64,000 bases of DNA from Pseudomonas citrullilanati (GTDB lineage: Bacteria > Pseudomonadota > Gammaproteobacteria > Pseudomonadales > Pseudomonadaceae), in NCBI RefSeq assembly GCF_030580855.1, contig NZ_JAUQOP010000003.1:248001-312000 (forward strand), written 5' to 3'. Below, one piece after another: positions 45,668 to 54,401 of the stretch; the stretch's first letter is position 1, and every line of letters starts with the position of its first letter. The notes below the pieces were generated by a model that made no database searches, was not told the DNA's origin, and saw nothing but the letters and a program-made list of their open reading frames with translations. Made by a program: the position numbers and the translations under genes.

Positions 45668-47200
45668 ATGATTCTGCCCTGGCTAATCCTGATCCCCTTC
45701 ATCGGCGGCCTGCTGTGCTGGATCGCGGAGCGCTCCAGCTCCACGCTCCCGCGCTGGATTGCGCTGCTGACCATGTCCCTGGAACTCGCGCTCGGCCTCT
45801 GGCTGTGGGCGACCGGCGACTATTCATTTGCCCCGGCGCCTGGCGCCGCGCCAACCTGGGCGCTTGAATTCAAGCACCTGTGGATCGCGCGCTTCGGCAT
45901 CAGCGTGCACCTGGCCCTCGACGGCTTGTCGCTTTTGATGATCCTGCTGACCGGCCTGCTGGGTATCCTCTCGGTGCTCTGCTCCTGGAAAGAGATCCAG
46001 CGTCACGTCGGCTTCTTCCACCTGAACCTGATGTGGATCCTGGGCGGCGTCGTCGGCGTGTTCCTGGCGCTGGACCTGTTCATGTTCTTCTTCTTCTGGG
46101 AAATGATGCTGGTGCCGATGTATTTCCTCATCGCGCTCTGGGGTCACAGTTCCTCGGACGGCAAGAAGACCCGGATCTACGCGGCGACCAAGTTCTTCAT
46201 CTTCACCCAGGCTTCCGGCCTGATCATGTTGGTGGCGATCCTGGGCCTGGTACTGGTCAACTTCAACAACACCGGCGTGATTACCTTCAACTACGCCGAC
46301 CTGTTGAAAGTGCAGATGTCGCGCACCACCGAGTACGTGCTGATGCTGGGCTTCTTCATCGCCTTCGCGGTGAAGCTGCCGGTGGTACCGTTCCACTCCT
46401 GGCTGCCGGACGCCCACGCCCAGGCGCCGACCGCCGGCTCCGTGGACCTGGCGGGTATCCTGCTCAAGACGGCGGCCTACGGCCTGCTGCGCTTTGCCCT
46501 GCCGATGTTCCCGAACGCCTCGGCCGAGTTCGCGCCCATCGCCATGACCCTGGGCCTGATCGGGATTTTCTACGGTGCGTTCCTGGCGTTCGCCCAGACC
46601 GACATCAAGCGCCTGATCGCCTTCTCCAGCGTCTCGCACATGGGCTTCGTGCTGATCGGCATCTACTCCGGCAGCCAGTTGGCCCTGCAGGGCGCGGTGA
46701 TCCAGATGCTCGCCCACGGCCTGTCGGCGGCGGCGTTGTTCATCCTCAGCGGCCAGTTGTACGAGCGCCTGCACACCCGGGACATGCGCGAGATGGGCGG
46801 CGTCTGGTCGCGCATCGCCTACCTGCCGGCGATCAGCCTGTTCTTCGCCGCCGCGTCCCTGGGCCTGCCCGGCACCGGCAACTTCGTCGGCGAGTTCCTG
46901 ATCCTGATCGGTTCGTTCGTCAGTGCGCCCTGGATCACGGCCATCGCCACGTCCGGCCTGGTGTTCGGTTCGGTCTACTCGCTGATCATGATCCACCGCG
47001 CCTACTTCGGTCCGGCCAAGTCGGATGAAGTGCTGCGCGGCATGGACGCTCGCGAACTGATCATGGTGCTTGGCCTTGCGGTGCTGCTGGTTTACCTCGG
47101 CGTTTCCCCGCAACCGTTCCTCGACACCTCTGCCGCCACCATGCATGGCGTGCAGCAGTGGCTCGGCACCGCCTTCTCTCAACTCGCTTCGGCCCGGTAA
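45668..47200 (+). CDS. nuoM: NADH-quinone oxidoreductase subunit M
   Basis: 510-residue antiporter-like proton-pumping subunit. Key Glu in [16 protein letters not shown] and key Lys in [20 protein letters not shown], then [20 protein letters not shown]. Thirty-nine bases after nuoL, with GAAAGGAAACGAG upstream of the ATG. Confidence 0.97.
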   Translation: MILPWLILIPFIGGLLCWIAERSSSTLPRWIALLTMSLELALGLWLWATGDYSFAPAPGAAPTWALEFKHLWIARFGISVHLALDGLSLLMILLTGLLGILSVLCSWKEIQRHVGFFHLNLMWILGGVVGVFLALDLFMFFFFWEMMLVPMYFLIALWGHSSSDGKKTRIYAATKFFIFTQASGLIMLVAILGLVLVNFNNTGVITFNYADLLKVQMSRTTEYVLMLGFFIAFAVKLPVVPFHSWLPDAHAQAPTAGSVDLAGILLKTAAYGLLRFALPMFPNASAEFAPIAMTLGLIGIFYGAFLAFAQTDIKRLIAFSSVSHMGFVLIGIYSGSQLALQGAVIQMLAHGLSAAALFILSGQLYERLHTRDMREMGGVWSRIAYLPAISLFFAAASLGLPGTGNFVGEFLILIGSFVSAPWITAIATSGLVFGSVYSLIMIHRAYFGPAKSDEVLRGMDARELIMVLGLAVLLVYLGVSPQPFLDTSAATMHGVQQWLGTAFSQLASAR

Positions 47201-47207
47201 GAGCGCT

Positions 47208-48671
47208 ATGGAATTCACGATTCAACACTTTATCGCGCTTGCGCCGCTGTTGATCACCAGCGCCACGATCATCGTGGTGATGCTGGCGATCGCCTGGCGG
47301 CGCAATCACTCACAGACCTTCCTGCTGTCGGTGGCGGGGCTGAACCTGGCCCTGCTGTCGATCCTGCCGGCCCTGAAAGTCGCGCCCCTGGTGGTCACCC
47401 CACTGATCCAGATCGACAGCTTCGCCTGCCTGTACATGGCGTTGATCCTGGTCGCCACCCTCGCCTGCGTCACCCTCGCCCACGCCTACCTCGGCGATGG
47501 CGGTTCGGGTTACCCGGGCAACCGCGAGGAACTGTACCTGTTGATCCTGATGGCCGCCGCCGGTGGCCTGGTCCTGGTCAGCGCGCAGCACCTGGCCAGC
47601 CTGTTCATCGGCCTGGAACTGCTGTCGGTGCCGGTCTATGGCCTGGTGGCCTACGCCTTCTTCAACAAGCGCTCCCTGGAAGCCGGCATCAAGTACATGG
47701 TGCTGTCGGCGGCCGGTTCCGCGTTCCTGTTGTTCGGCATGGCCCTGCTCTACGCCCAGGCGGGCACCTTGAGCTTCGTCGGCATCGGCCAGGCCCTGGC
47801 GGCCACCGGCCTGCCTAGCCCGATCGCGCAACTGGGCCTGGGCATGATGTTGATCGGCCTGGCGTTCAAGCTGTCGCTGGTGCCCTTCCACCTCTGGACC
47901 CCGGACGTCTACGAAGGCGCCCCGGCGCCAGTGGCGGCGTTCCTGGCCACCGCGTCGAAAGTGGCCGTGTTCGCGGTGATGGTGCGTCTGTTCCAGATCT
48001 CGCCCGTGGCCAGCAGCGGTGTGTTGAACAACGTGCTGACGGTCATTGCCATCGCGTCGATCCTGTTCGGTAACCTGTTGGCGCTGACCCAGAGCAACCT
48101 CAAGCGCCTGCTGGGTTACTCGTCCATCGCCCACTTCGGTTACCTGCTGATCGCGTTGATCGCCAGCAAGGGCCTGGCCGTGGAAGCCATCGGCGTGTAC
48201 CTGGTCACCTACGTCATCACCAGCCTCGGCGCGTTCGGCGTGATCACCCTGATGTCCTCGCCATACAACGGCCGCGACGCCGACGCCCTGTACGAATACC
48301 GCGGCCTGTTCTGGCGCCGTCCGTACCTGACCGCCGTGCTGACCGTGATGATGCTGTCCCTGGCCGGCATCCCGCTGACCGCCGGCTTCATCGGCAAGTT
48401 CTACATCATCGCCACCGGCGTCGAGGCCCACCAATGGTGGCTGGTCGGCTCCCTGGTGCTGGGCAGTGCCATCGGCGTGTTCTACTACCTGCGCGTCATG
48501 GTCACCCTGTACCTGATGGAACCGAACCTGCGTCGCCACGACGCCGAGTTGCACTGGGAACAGAAGGCAGGCGGCGTGATGCTGCTGGCCATCGCCGTAC
48601 TGGCGTTCTTCCTGGGCGTGTACCCGCAACCGTTGCTGACCCTGGTCCAGCAAGCGGGCCTGGTGGGCTGA
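47208..48671 (+). CDS. nuoN: NADH-quinone oxidoreductase subunit N
   Basis: 487-residue third antiporter-like subunit, closing the operon. Marks: [20 protein letters not shown] (conserved Glu), [20 protein letters not shown] (conserved Lys), and [23 protein letters not shown] at 47208; an upstream in-frame start would overlap nuoM deeply. Followed 24 bases later by a strong terminator. Confidence 0.97.
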   Translation: MEFTIQHFIALAPLLITSATIIVVMLAIAWRRNHSQTFLLSVAGLNLALLSILPALKVAPLVVTPLIQIDSFACLYMALILVATLACVTLAHAYLGDGGSGYPGNREELYLLILMAAAGGLVLVSAQHLASLFIGLELLSVPVYGLVAYAFFNKRSLEAGIKYMVLSAAGSAFLLFGMALLYAQAGTLSFVGIGQALAATGLPSPIAQLGLGMMLIGLAFKLSLVPFHLWTPDVYEGAPAPVAAFLATASKVAVFAVMVRLFQISPVASSGVLNNVLTVIAIASILFGNLLALTQSNLKRLLGYSSIAHFGYLLIALIASKGLAVEAIGVYLVTYVITSLGAFGVITLMSSPYNGRDADALYEYRGLFWRRPYLTAVLTVMMLSLAGIPLTAGFIGKFYIIATGVEAHQWWLVGSLVLGSAIGVFYYLRVMVTLYLMEPNLRRHDAELHWEQKAGGVMLLAIAVLAFFLGVYPQPLLTLVQQAGLVG

Positions 48672-48694
48672 TCGGCCGGGCAACACCGCAGAGA

Positions 48695-48727
48695 AAAAAC
48701 CCGTATCGCACGATGCGGGTTTTTTTA
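48695..48727 (+). terminator. nuo operon terminator
   Basis: ACCCGTATCG (48699-48708) pairs with CGATGCGGGT (48711-48720) with one G-T wobble, flanked by a run of A before and seven T after. Marks the end of the nuo operon. Confidence 0.92.
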
Positions 48728-48861
48728 TGCTTGGCCTCCAGGACGCCCTTTGCCCGCAAAGTGCAACGAGGTTTTCCCCAGGGTCTTGCAGCTTGCACGA
48801 AGCCGGAAATGACCGCTCATCCAAGCCTTTGTTCTATAACAGTTTTTTCATCAGCTCCGAC

Positions 48862-48877
48862 TGGCACGGCTGATGCA
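48862..48877 (+). promoter_or_regulatory. Sigma-54 (RpoN) promoter of the hemerythrin gene
   Basis: TGGCACG-N4-ATGCA matches the -24/-12 consensus TGGCACG-N4-TTGCW at 11 of 12 fixed positions, with GG and GC in the right spacing. It stands 66 bases before the hemerythrin start. An A/T-rich stretch (48827-48853) upstream could bend for IHF or an enhancer-binding activator, which I cannot identify. Confidence 0.75.
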
Positions 48878-48943
48878 ATTCATCCTGTACGCGGCGTCGG
48901 CGCTTGAAGCCTGCCCGCAACCGTGAATTGCCAGGAGCTATTT

Positions 48944-49420
48944 ATGAACGCCATCGACCTGTTGAAAGCCGACCATGAACGCGTGAAAGCGATTCTGACC
49001 CAATTGAGCGAATCCACTGACCGCGCCATCAAGAAACGCACCGATCTGTTGGCGAAACTGGAAATGGAAGTGACCATCCACACCCGCCTGGAAGAAGAGA
49101 TCCTGTATCCGGCTTTCAAGGAAGCGGGTGGCAAGGAAGAAGCGGAAATGTATTACGAAGCCAAGGAAGAGCACCGCACCGTCGACTCGCTGGTACTGCC
49201 GGACCTGAAAACCACCGATCCGTCCCAGCCTGAATTCGCCGGCCGGGTGAAAGTGGTCAAGGAACTGCTGGAGCACCACATCGAAGAGGAAGAAAAGGAG
49301 ATGTTCCCGCAGGCCAGGAAAGTGCTGGGCAAGGCCAAGCTGGATGCCCTGGGCGCGGAAATGGAAACCATGAAAGCGCAGTACAAGAAGGAACTGGGCA
49401 GCGCCAACCTCGCCGCCTGA
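48944..49420 (+). CDS. Hemerythrin-domain protein
   Basis: 158-residue four-helix protein of the hemerythrin HHE family, expected to bind a di-iron centre and sense or carry O2 or NO-related species. Putative ligands: His in LKADHERV, HTRLEEEILYP (His plus Glu), EEHRTVD, and HHIEEEEKEMFP near residue 110. ATG at 48944 follows CAGGAG. The only clear promoter is of the sigma-54 type, tying it to an activator-controlled response such as nitrogen, NO or motility signals. Confidence 0.88.
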   Translation: MNAIDLLKADHERVKAILTQLSESTDRAIKKRTDLLAKLEMEVTIHTRLEEEILYPAFKEAGGKEEAEMYYEAKEEHRTVDSLVLPDLKTTDPSQPEFAGRVKVVKELLEHHIEEEEKEMFPQARKVLGKAKLDALGAEMETMKAQYKKELGSANLAA

Positions 49421-49436
49421 TTCTCGCCTCGAATGC

Positions 49437-49460
49437 TTCAGCCGTCCCCGGACGGCTGAA
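49437..49460. terminator. Terminator between hemerythrin and LysR genes
   Basis: TTCAGCCGTCC (49437-49447) pairs perfectly with GGACGGCTGAA (49450-49460) around a two-base gap. It lies between two convergent stops; T runs are weak on both sides. Confidence 0.7.
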
Positions 49461-49467
49461 CGTCGTT

Positions 49468-50355
49468 TTACGGGTGCATTCGTTCCCGCAAGAATTCCAC
49501 CAGCGCCTGGACCGGGCGTGAGCCCTGCCGATGCTGCGGGTAGACCGCCGACAACGTCAGCGGCTCGGTTTCATACCCCTCCAGCACCCGGGTCAACCGA
49601 CCCTCCTTCAAGGCCTCGCCGAGGATGAACGTGGGCAGGTAAGTGATGCCCATGCCAGCGATGGCCGCGTCCCTGAGCAGATCACCGTTATTGGCCCGCA
49701 TGCGTCCGCTCACGTCCAGGGTCAGGGGCTTGCCACGCCCTTCGAATCGCCACTGGACCTGCCGGCTGTGACCGTAGGGCAGGCAATCGTGATGACGCAG
49801 GTCTTCAGGGCGTTCGGGCGTGCCGCGTTCTGCCAGGTACGCCGGGCTGGCGCAGTACAGCCGTTCGATGGTGGCGATGCGCCGGGCGATCAGGGTGGAA
49901 TCTTCCAGCACGCCGATGCGCAGCGCCAGGTCGTAGCCCTCTCCCAACAAATCCACCGAGCGGTCGCTCAGGTCCACCTCGACGCTGACGTCGGGGTAGC
50001 GTTGCAGGAACGACGGCAACAGGCTCCCCAGGTGCGCCACGGCGAACGACAGCGGCGCGCTGAGGCGAATGGTGCCACGGGGCGCGTCGGTCTGGCCGCT
50101 GATGCCCTGCTCCACCTGCTCCACTTCATTGAGCAAGCGCAGCGCCGCCTCGTAGTAGCGCTGGCCCAGCGGCGTGACATCCAACCGCCGCGTCGAACGA
50201 TTGAGCAGGCGCACCCCCAGCCGCTGCTCCAGCGCCATGAGCTTGCGACTGACGAACTGCTTGGACAGCCCCAGCTTGTCCGCCGCGGCGGTGAAACTGC
50301 CCGACTCCATGACCTGGGCAAAGATGCGCATTTCTTCGAAGGGGTTCATTGTCAT
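49468..50355 (-). CDS. LysR-family transcriptional regulator
   Basis: 295-residue LysR regulator. The winged helix-turn-helix is residues 5-65 (FTAAADKLGLSKQFVSRKLMALEQRLG) and the effector-binding domain 92-295 (RGTIRLSAPLSFAVAHLGSLLP). The type resembles the CrgA/AaeR-like group that often regulates neighbouring oxidoreductases. No divergent target is next to it: upstream is a repeat element and the YcaC-like gene on the same strand. Target unknown. Confidence 0.9.
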   Translation of the reverse strand: MTMNPFEEMRIFAQVMESGSFTAAADKLGLSKQFVSRKLMALEQRLGVRLLNRSTRRLDVTPLGQRYYEAALRLLNEVEQVEQGISGQTDAPRGTIRLSAPLSFAVAHLGSLLPSFLQRYPDVSVEVDLSDRSVDLLGEGYDLALRIGVLEDSTLIARRIATIERLYCASPAYLAERGTPERPEDLRHHDCLPYGHSRQVQWRFEGRGKPLTLDVSGRMRANNGDLLRDAAIAGMGITYLPTFILGEALKEGRLTRVLEGYETEPLTLSAVYPQHRQGSRPVQALVEFLRERMHP

Positions 50356-50398
50356 TCCTGGGTGGGCTTATTTAGACATCCAGGCCGAATACAAAACC

Positions 50399-50529
50399 TG
50401 TGGCGAGGGGATTTATCCCCGCCGGGCTGCGTAGCAGACCAATAACTAGCCAGGTGAACATTCTGACACACCCAGTTAGCCTATTTTGGGGCTGCCACGC
50501 AGCCCAGCGGGGATAAATCCCCTCGCCAC
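50399..50529. repeat. Inverted repeat of the GTGGCGAGGGGATTTATCCCC family
   Basis: A 131-base element with arms at 50399-50420 and 50509-50529 and inner complementary GCTGCGTAGC / GCCACGCAGC segments. Sits between the LysR gene and the YcaC-like gene. Same family as at 27129-27257. Confidence 0.85.
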
Positions 50530-50596
50530 GAAGGGTCAGTGGCCAGACAAAAAGATGCCCGCACATTGGCGGGCACCCGTTCAGCCAGGAGACAAC

Positions 50597-51226
50597 TTAC
50601 TTGGCCGTCAGCGCCGAGTAGCTGTTCATCAGGTTGCGGTAGTTCGGAATGCGCTGGGACAACAGGTTGCCCAGGCCTTCGATGTCGTTGCGCCAGTCGC
50701 GGTGCAGCTCACAGGCCACCGAGAACCAGTTCATCATCTGCGCGCCAGCGGCGGTCATGCGCACCCAGGCGGCTTGTTGCACGGTTTCGTTGAAGGTGCC
50801 GGAAGCGTCGGTGACGACGAACACGTCGAAGCCCTCAGCCAGTGCCGACAGGGTCGGGAACGCCACGCAAACGTCGGTCACCACGCCTGCGATGATCAGT
50901 TGCTTGCGGCCGGTGGCCTTGATCGCCTTGACGAAATCTTCGTTGTCCCAGGCATTGATCTGGCCTGGACGCGGGATGTACGGCGCGTCCGGGAACATTT
51001 CCTTGAGCTCCGGCACGATCGGGCCGTTGGGGCCTTGTTCGAAGCTGGTGGTCAGGATGGTCGGCAGTTCGAAGAACTTCGCCAGGTCAGCCAGGGCCAG
51101 CACGTTGTTCTTGAACTCGTTGGGCGAAAAGTCCTGGACCAGGGAGATCAGGCCGGTCTGGTGATCGACCAGCAGGACGACCGCGTCGTCTTTGTTCAGG
51201 CGGTTGTAGGCGGGAACGTTGCTCAT
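50597..51226 (-). CDS. ycaC: YcaC-like cysteine hydrolase (isochorismatase family)
   Basis: 209-residue hydrolase of the isochorismatase-like superfamily. The catalytic Asp is Asp21 in LLVDHQTGL and the nucleophile Cys120 in GVVTDVCVAF; GQINAWDNEDFV and VVTDASGTFNE are typical of YcaC. YcaC homologues form octamers and have no agreed substrate. Start ATG at 51226 follows AAAGGAGT. Separated from the amidohydrolase upstream by a REP doublet. Confidence 0.9.
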   Translation of the reverse strand: MSNVPAYNRLNKDDAVVLLVDHQTGLISLVQDFSPNEFKNNVLALADLAKFFELPTILTTSFEQGPNGPIVPELKEMFPDAPYIPRPGQINAWDNEDFVKAIKATGRKQLIIAGVVTDVCVAFPTLSALAEGFDVFVVTDASGTFNETVQQAAWVRMTAAGAQMMNWFSVACELHRDWRNDIEGLGNLLSQRIPNYRNLMNSYSALTAK

Positions 51227-51262
51227 GGGATGACTCCTTTGGGATGGTTTGTGACAAAACCC

Positions 51263-51352
51263 TGTGGGAGCGAGCTTGCTCGCGATAGCGGAATGTCAGG
51301 CGGAGGCGATGTCGAATGTTCCGCCGCCATCGCGAGCAAGCTCGCTCCCACA
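51263..51352. repeat. REP doublet (REPIN)
   Basis: Facing 23-base REP units at 51263-51285 and 51330-51352, 90 bases in total, between the YcaC-like and amidohydrolase genes. The right arm ends 20 bases before the amidohydrolase stop. Confidence 0.9.
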
Positions 51353-51372
51353 GGAGAAAATCGGTGCGTTAG

Positions 51373-53211
51373 TCAGAACGCAAAGCAGGAACAGCCAAAC
51401 GCGCCCCAGAAACCCTGGAAGTCGCTGACAGGGACGTTCGACAATCGCGCCCGTTCATGGCTATGGGAATGCACCGTGCACGGGCCGCTGCACTGGTGGA
51501 CTTGGGCCTGCAACGGCGAGCTCGGGCGCCAGTGGCCGGGGACCTTGACCACCGGCGACCAGTCCGGCAGCACCGGGACGCTGGCAGGGCCGAGTTTTTC
51601 GAAGTCACCGGCGGCGTAGACCACCTTGCCGCCTACCACCGTCAGCACCGACTCGATCCACTTGATGGCCTCTTCCTCGACGCTGAAGAAGTCCGCGCTC
51701 AGGGCTGCCAGGTCTGCCAGTTGGCCGACCTTGATCTGGCCCTTCTTGCCCTGCTCCGACGAGAACCAGGCGCTGCCGTGGGTGAACAATTCCAAGGCGG
51801 TCAGGCGTGGCAGGCCCTCTTCGTGCAACGCCAGGCCACCGACGGTGCGACCGCTGACCATCCAGTACAGCGAAGTCCAGGGGTTGTAGCTCGACACCCG
51901 GGTGGCGTCGGTGCCGGCCCCGACCGGCACGCCTTCGGCCAGCATGCGCTTGATCGGCGGCGTGGCTTCGGCAGCCTTGGCGCCGTAGCGATCGACGAAG
52001 TATTCGCCCTGGAAGGCCATCCGGTCCTGGATCGCGATACCGCCGCCCAGTGCCCGCACCCGCTCGATGTTTTGCGGGGTGATGGTCTCGGCGTGGTCGA
52101 AGAACCACGGCAGGCCATTGAAGGGAATGTCGCGGTTGACCTTCTCGAAGACATCGAGCATGCGGCTGATGGATTCGTTGTAGGTGGCGTGCAGGCGGAA
52201 AGGCCAGCGTTGCTCGACCAAGTGGCGGACCACCGGCTCCAGGTCCTGCTCCATGCTCGCCGGCAGGTCCGGGCGCGGTTCGAGGAAGTCCTCGAAATCC
52301 GCCGCCGAGAACACCAGCATTTCACCGGCACCGTTGTGCCGCAGGAAATCGTCGCCCTGGTGCAGCGTGACGCTGCCGGTCCAGTTCTTGAAGTCGCTGA
52401 GTTCTTCCTTGGGCTTCTGGGTGAACAGGTTGTAGGCGATGCGCACCGTCAACTGCTGTTCCCGGGCCAACTGCTCGATCACCGCGTAGTCGTCGGGGTA
52501 GTTCTGGAAACCACCGCCGGCGTCGATGGCGCTGGTCAGCCCCAGGCGATTGAGTTCGCGCATGAACTGGCGGGTGGAGTTGACCTGGTATTCCAGTGGC
52601 AACTTCGGTCCCTTGGCCAGGGTCGAGTAAAGGATCATTGCGTTCGGCCGCGCCACCAGCATGCCGGTGGGCTCGCCCTTGCTGTCACGGACGATCTCGC
52701 CGCCCGGCGGGTTCGGCGTGTCGCGGGTGTAGCCAGCGACACGCAGGGCCGCGCGATTGAGCAAGGCACGGTCATACAGGTGCAGCACGAACACTGGGGT
52801 GTCCGGGGCCGCCTGGTTGAGTTCTTCCAGGGTCGGCATGCGCTTTTCAGCGAACTGGAACTCGTTCCAGCCCCCCACCACCCGCACCCATTGAGGTGTC
52901 GGCGTGCGGTCGGCCTGGTCCTTGAGCATGCGCAACGCATCGGCCAGGGACGGCACGCCTTCCCAGCGCAGTTCCAGGTTGTAGTTCAGGCCACCTCGGA
53001 TCAGGTGCAGGTGCGAGTCGTTGAGGCCGGGAATGACGGTGCGGCCCTTGAGGTCGATGACCTGGGTGCCGCTGCCGCGCAGGGCCATGGCCTCGGCGTC
53101 GGTGCCCACGGCAACGAATTTGCCCTGGCTGATCGCCACGGCACTGGCCCGGGGGTTTTCCCGGTCGACGGTGTGGAACTGGCCATTGAACAGAATCAGA
53201 TCGGCGTTCAT
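51373..53211 (-). CDS. Amidohydrolase with Cys/His-rich C-terminal tail
   Basis: 612-residue metal-dependent amidohydrolase of the YtcJ/NfdA (amidohydrolase 3) group. Metal-site motifs: PGLNDSHLHLIRGG near residue 65, RLHATYNES and FFDHAETIT in the barrel, and VGAGTDATR carrying the last Asp. After the barrel ends (about residue 560) a tail reads HQCSGPCTVHSHSH and ends FGCSCFAF: four Cys and five His in about 40 residues, not needed for the fold and probably metal-binding. Substrate unknown. No signal peptide. Confidence 0.88.
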   Translation of the reverse strand: MNADLILFNGQFHTVDRENPRASAVAISQGKFVAVGTDAEAMALRGSGTQVIDLKGRTVIPGLNDSHLHLIRGGLNYNLELRWEGVPSLADALRMLKDQADRTPTPQWVRVVGGWNEFQFAEKRMPTLEELNQAAPDTPVFVLHLYDRALLNRAALRVAGYTRDTPNPPGGEIVRDSKGEPTGMLVARPNAMILYSTLAKGPKLPLEYQVNSTRQFMRELNRLGLTSAIDAGGGFQNYPDDYAVIEQLAREQQLTVRIAYNLFTQKPKEELSDFKNWTGSVTLHQGDDFLRHNGAGEMLVFSAADFEDFLEPRPDLPASMEQDLEPVVRHLVEQRWPFRLHATYNESISRMLDVFEKVNRDIPFNGLPWFFDHAETITPQNIERVRALGGGIAIQDRMAFQGEYFVDRYGAKAAEATPPIKRMLAEGVPVGAGTDATRVSSYNPWTSLYWMVSGRTVGGLALHEEGLPRLTALELFTHGSAWFSSEQGKKGQIKVGQLADLAALSADFFSVEEEAIKWIESVLTVVGGKVVYAAGDFEKLGPASVPVLPDWSPVVKVPGHWRPSSPLQAQVHQCSGPCTVHSHSHERARLSNVPVSDFQGFWGAFGCSCFAF

Positions 53212-53245
53212 AGGGTTTTCCTTCTATCAAGAATCAATACTGTGC

Positions 53246-53349
53246 TGTGGCGGGGGATCTAACGAAACGCCGCACCGCTGCGTTGAGTTGCGAAGCGGCC
53301 CGGAGAGCGGCCGCTTCGCGACCGAGCGGGGATAAATCCCCTCGCCACA
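53246..53349. repeat. Degenerate member of the GTGGCGAGGGGATT family
   Basis: The right arm (53328-53349) is intact; the left arm (53246-53259, TGTGGCGGGGGAT) is shortened. Inner arms GCGAAGCGGC and GCCGCTTCGC pair. Occupies the gap between the amidohydrolase and the ABM-domain gene. Confidence 0.75.
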
Positions 53350-53377
53350 ACGGCGCTCGGCGAAATCACTTACCCGC

Positions 53378-53995
53378 TTACGGTTCCAGGTGTTCGTGGG
53401 CCTTCGAGGCTTCCATCCAGGGGGCGAACAACCGGGTCGCCAGGGGCATGCACACGTAGCAGACCGAGAGCACGATGGTCAGGGTGATCAGGAACGTGGC
53501 CACCACGTAGTTGGAGAGAAAGGCGTTGAGTTGCAGCACCGGCCCCCAGATCAACGGCACCAGCAAGGTGTGCGGCAGGATCACCAGCAACGTCACCACG
53601 GCCTGTTTCCAGCGCGGCGGCGGTGTGGCCGCGTCCGCCAGCGGGGTGAACCAGAACTCCTTGTGGGACGCGACTTCGGTCTGGTCGCCATCGGCCAGCA
53701 GCGGCTCGGCCTCTTGCACCAGCTCGCGGCGCTCGGGCGAGTCGAGCCAGCGTTGCAGGGCCTCGGTGGAGCAGAAGCGCAACACGCAGGTGAACAGCGA
53801 CAAACCGTCCTGCTTGCCCCGCACCACGTCCACGCCCAAGTGCCCGGGCCAACCGCCGGCAACGCGCACGATGCGCCGCAACCAGGCCTCGTAGGCCGCG
53901 TCCTGGCCGGCCTTGATCCGGTGCTTGACCACCAGGGTGACGATTTCGTCGACGCCGGGCTTGGCCCGGGACTCGACGCTTTGCAATTCAGGCAT
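53378..53995 (-). CDS. Membrane-anchored antibiotic-biosynthesis-monooxygenase (ABM) domain protein
   Basis: 205-residue protein with an N-terminal dimeric alpha-beta-barrel ABM domain (about residues 15-110: VTLVVKHRIKAGQDAAYEAW, WPGHLGVDVV) and two or three C-terminal membrane helices (about 125-195: VVTLLVILPHTLLVPLIWG and VVATFLITLTIVLSVCYVCM). The combination is a known family of uncharacterised membrane proteins. ATG at 53995 is preferred over a TTG at 54013 since GGAG precedes it. Overlaps the DoxX gene by eight bases, so the two are coupled. Confidence 0.85.
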   Translation of the reverse strand: MPELQSVESRAKPGVDEIVTLVVKHRIKAGQDAAYEAWLRRIVRVAGGWPGHLGVDVVRGKQDGLSLFTCVLRFCSTEALQRWLDSPERRELVQEAEPLLADGDQTEVASHKEFWFTPLADAATPPPRWKQAVVTLLVILPHTLLVPLIWGPVLQLNAFLSNYVVATFLITLTIVLSVCYVCMPLATRLFAPWMEASKAHEHLEP

Positions 53996-54401
53996 GACGA
54001 AGTACTCCAACAAAGCGCGTGTTCAACGCCAGGCGACCAGGGCCGGCAATGAATACGCTGGTAAAGATGATCAGCAACAACCAGCCGAATTGCCCTTCTT
54101 CCAGGCTCCACTGCGGGTGCACCACCAGCAGCGCCACGGCCAGCAGGAACAGGATGGGCAAGCACGCCAGGCGTACCAGCACGCCGGCCACGATCAGCAG
54201 CGGGCACAGCACCTCGGCGAAGATCGCCAGGATCAGCGTCGGCGCCGCGCCCAGGTGAAACGGGTCCTCGATGCGGGTCAGTTCGGTGCTGTAGTGCAAC
54301 AGCTTCGGCAGCCCGTGGACCCAGAGCAGGAACAGCGCGCCACTGAGGCGCAGGAACAGCAGGCCCAGGTCCTGCAAGGGGCGTTCATCGGTCATGTTCA
54401 T
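53988..54401 (-). CDS. DoxX-family membrane protein
   Basis: 137-residue protein with four membrane helices and the DoxX pattern (LLFLRLSGALFLLWVHGLPK, ILAIFAEVLCPLLIVAGVLV, HPQWSLEEGQFGWLLLIIF). DoxX proteins are integral membrane proteins tied in some bacteria to quinone or oxidative-stress complexes. Its ATG overlaps the stop of the LysR gene (ATGA) and its stop overlaps the ABM gene, making a three-gene coupled unit. Confidence 0.9.
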   Translation of the reverse strand: MNMTDERPLQDLGLLFLRLSGALFLLWVHGLPKLLHYSTELTRIEDPFHLGAAPTLILAIFAEVLCPLLIVAGVLVRLACLPILFLLAVALLVVHPQWSLEEGQFGWLLLIIFTSVFIAGPGRLALNTRFVGVLRHA

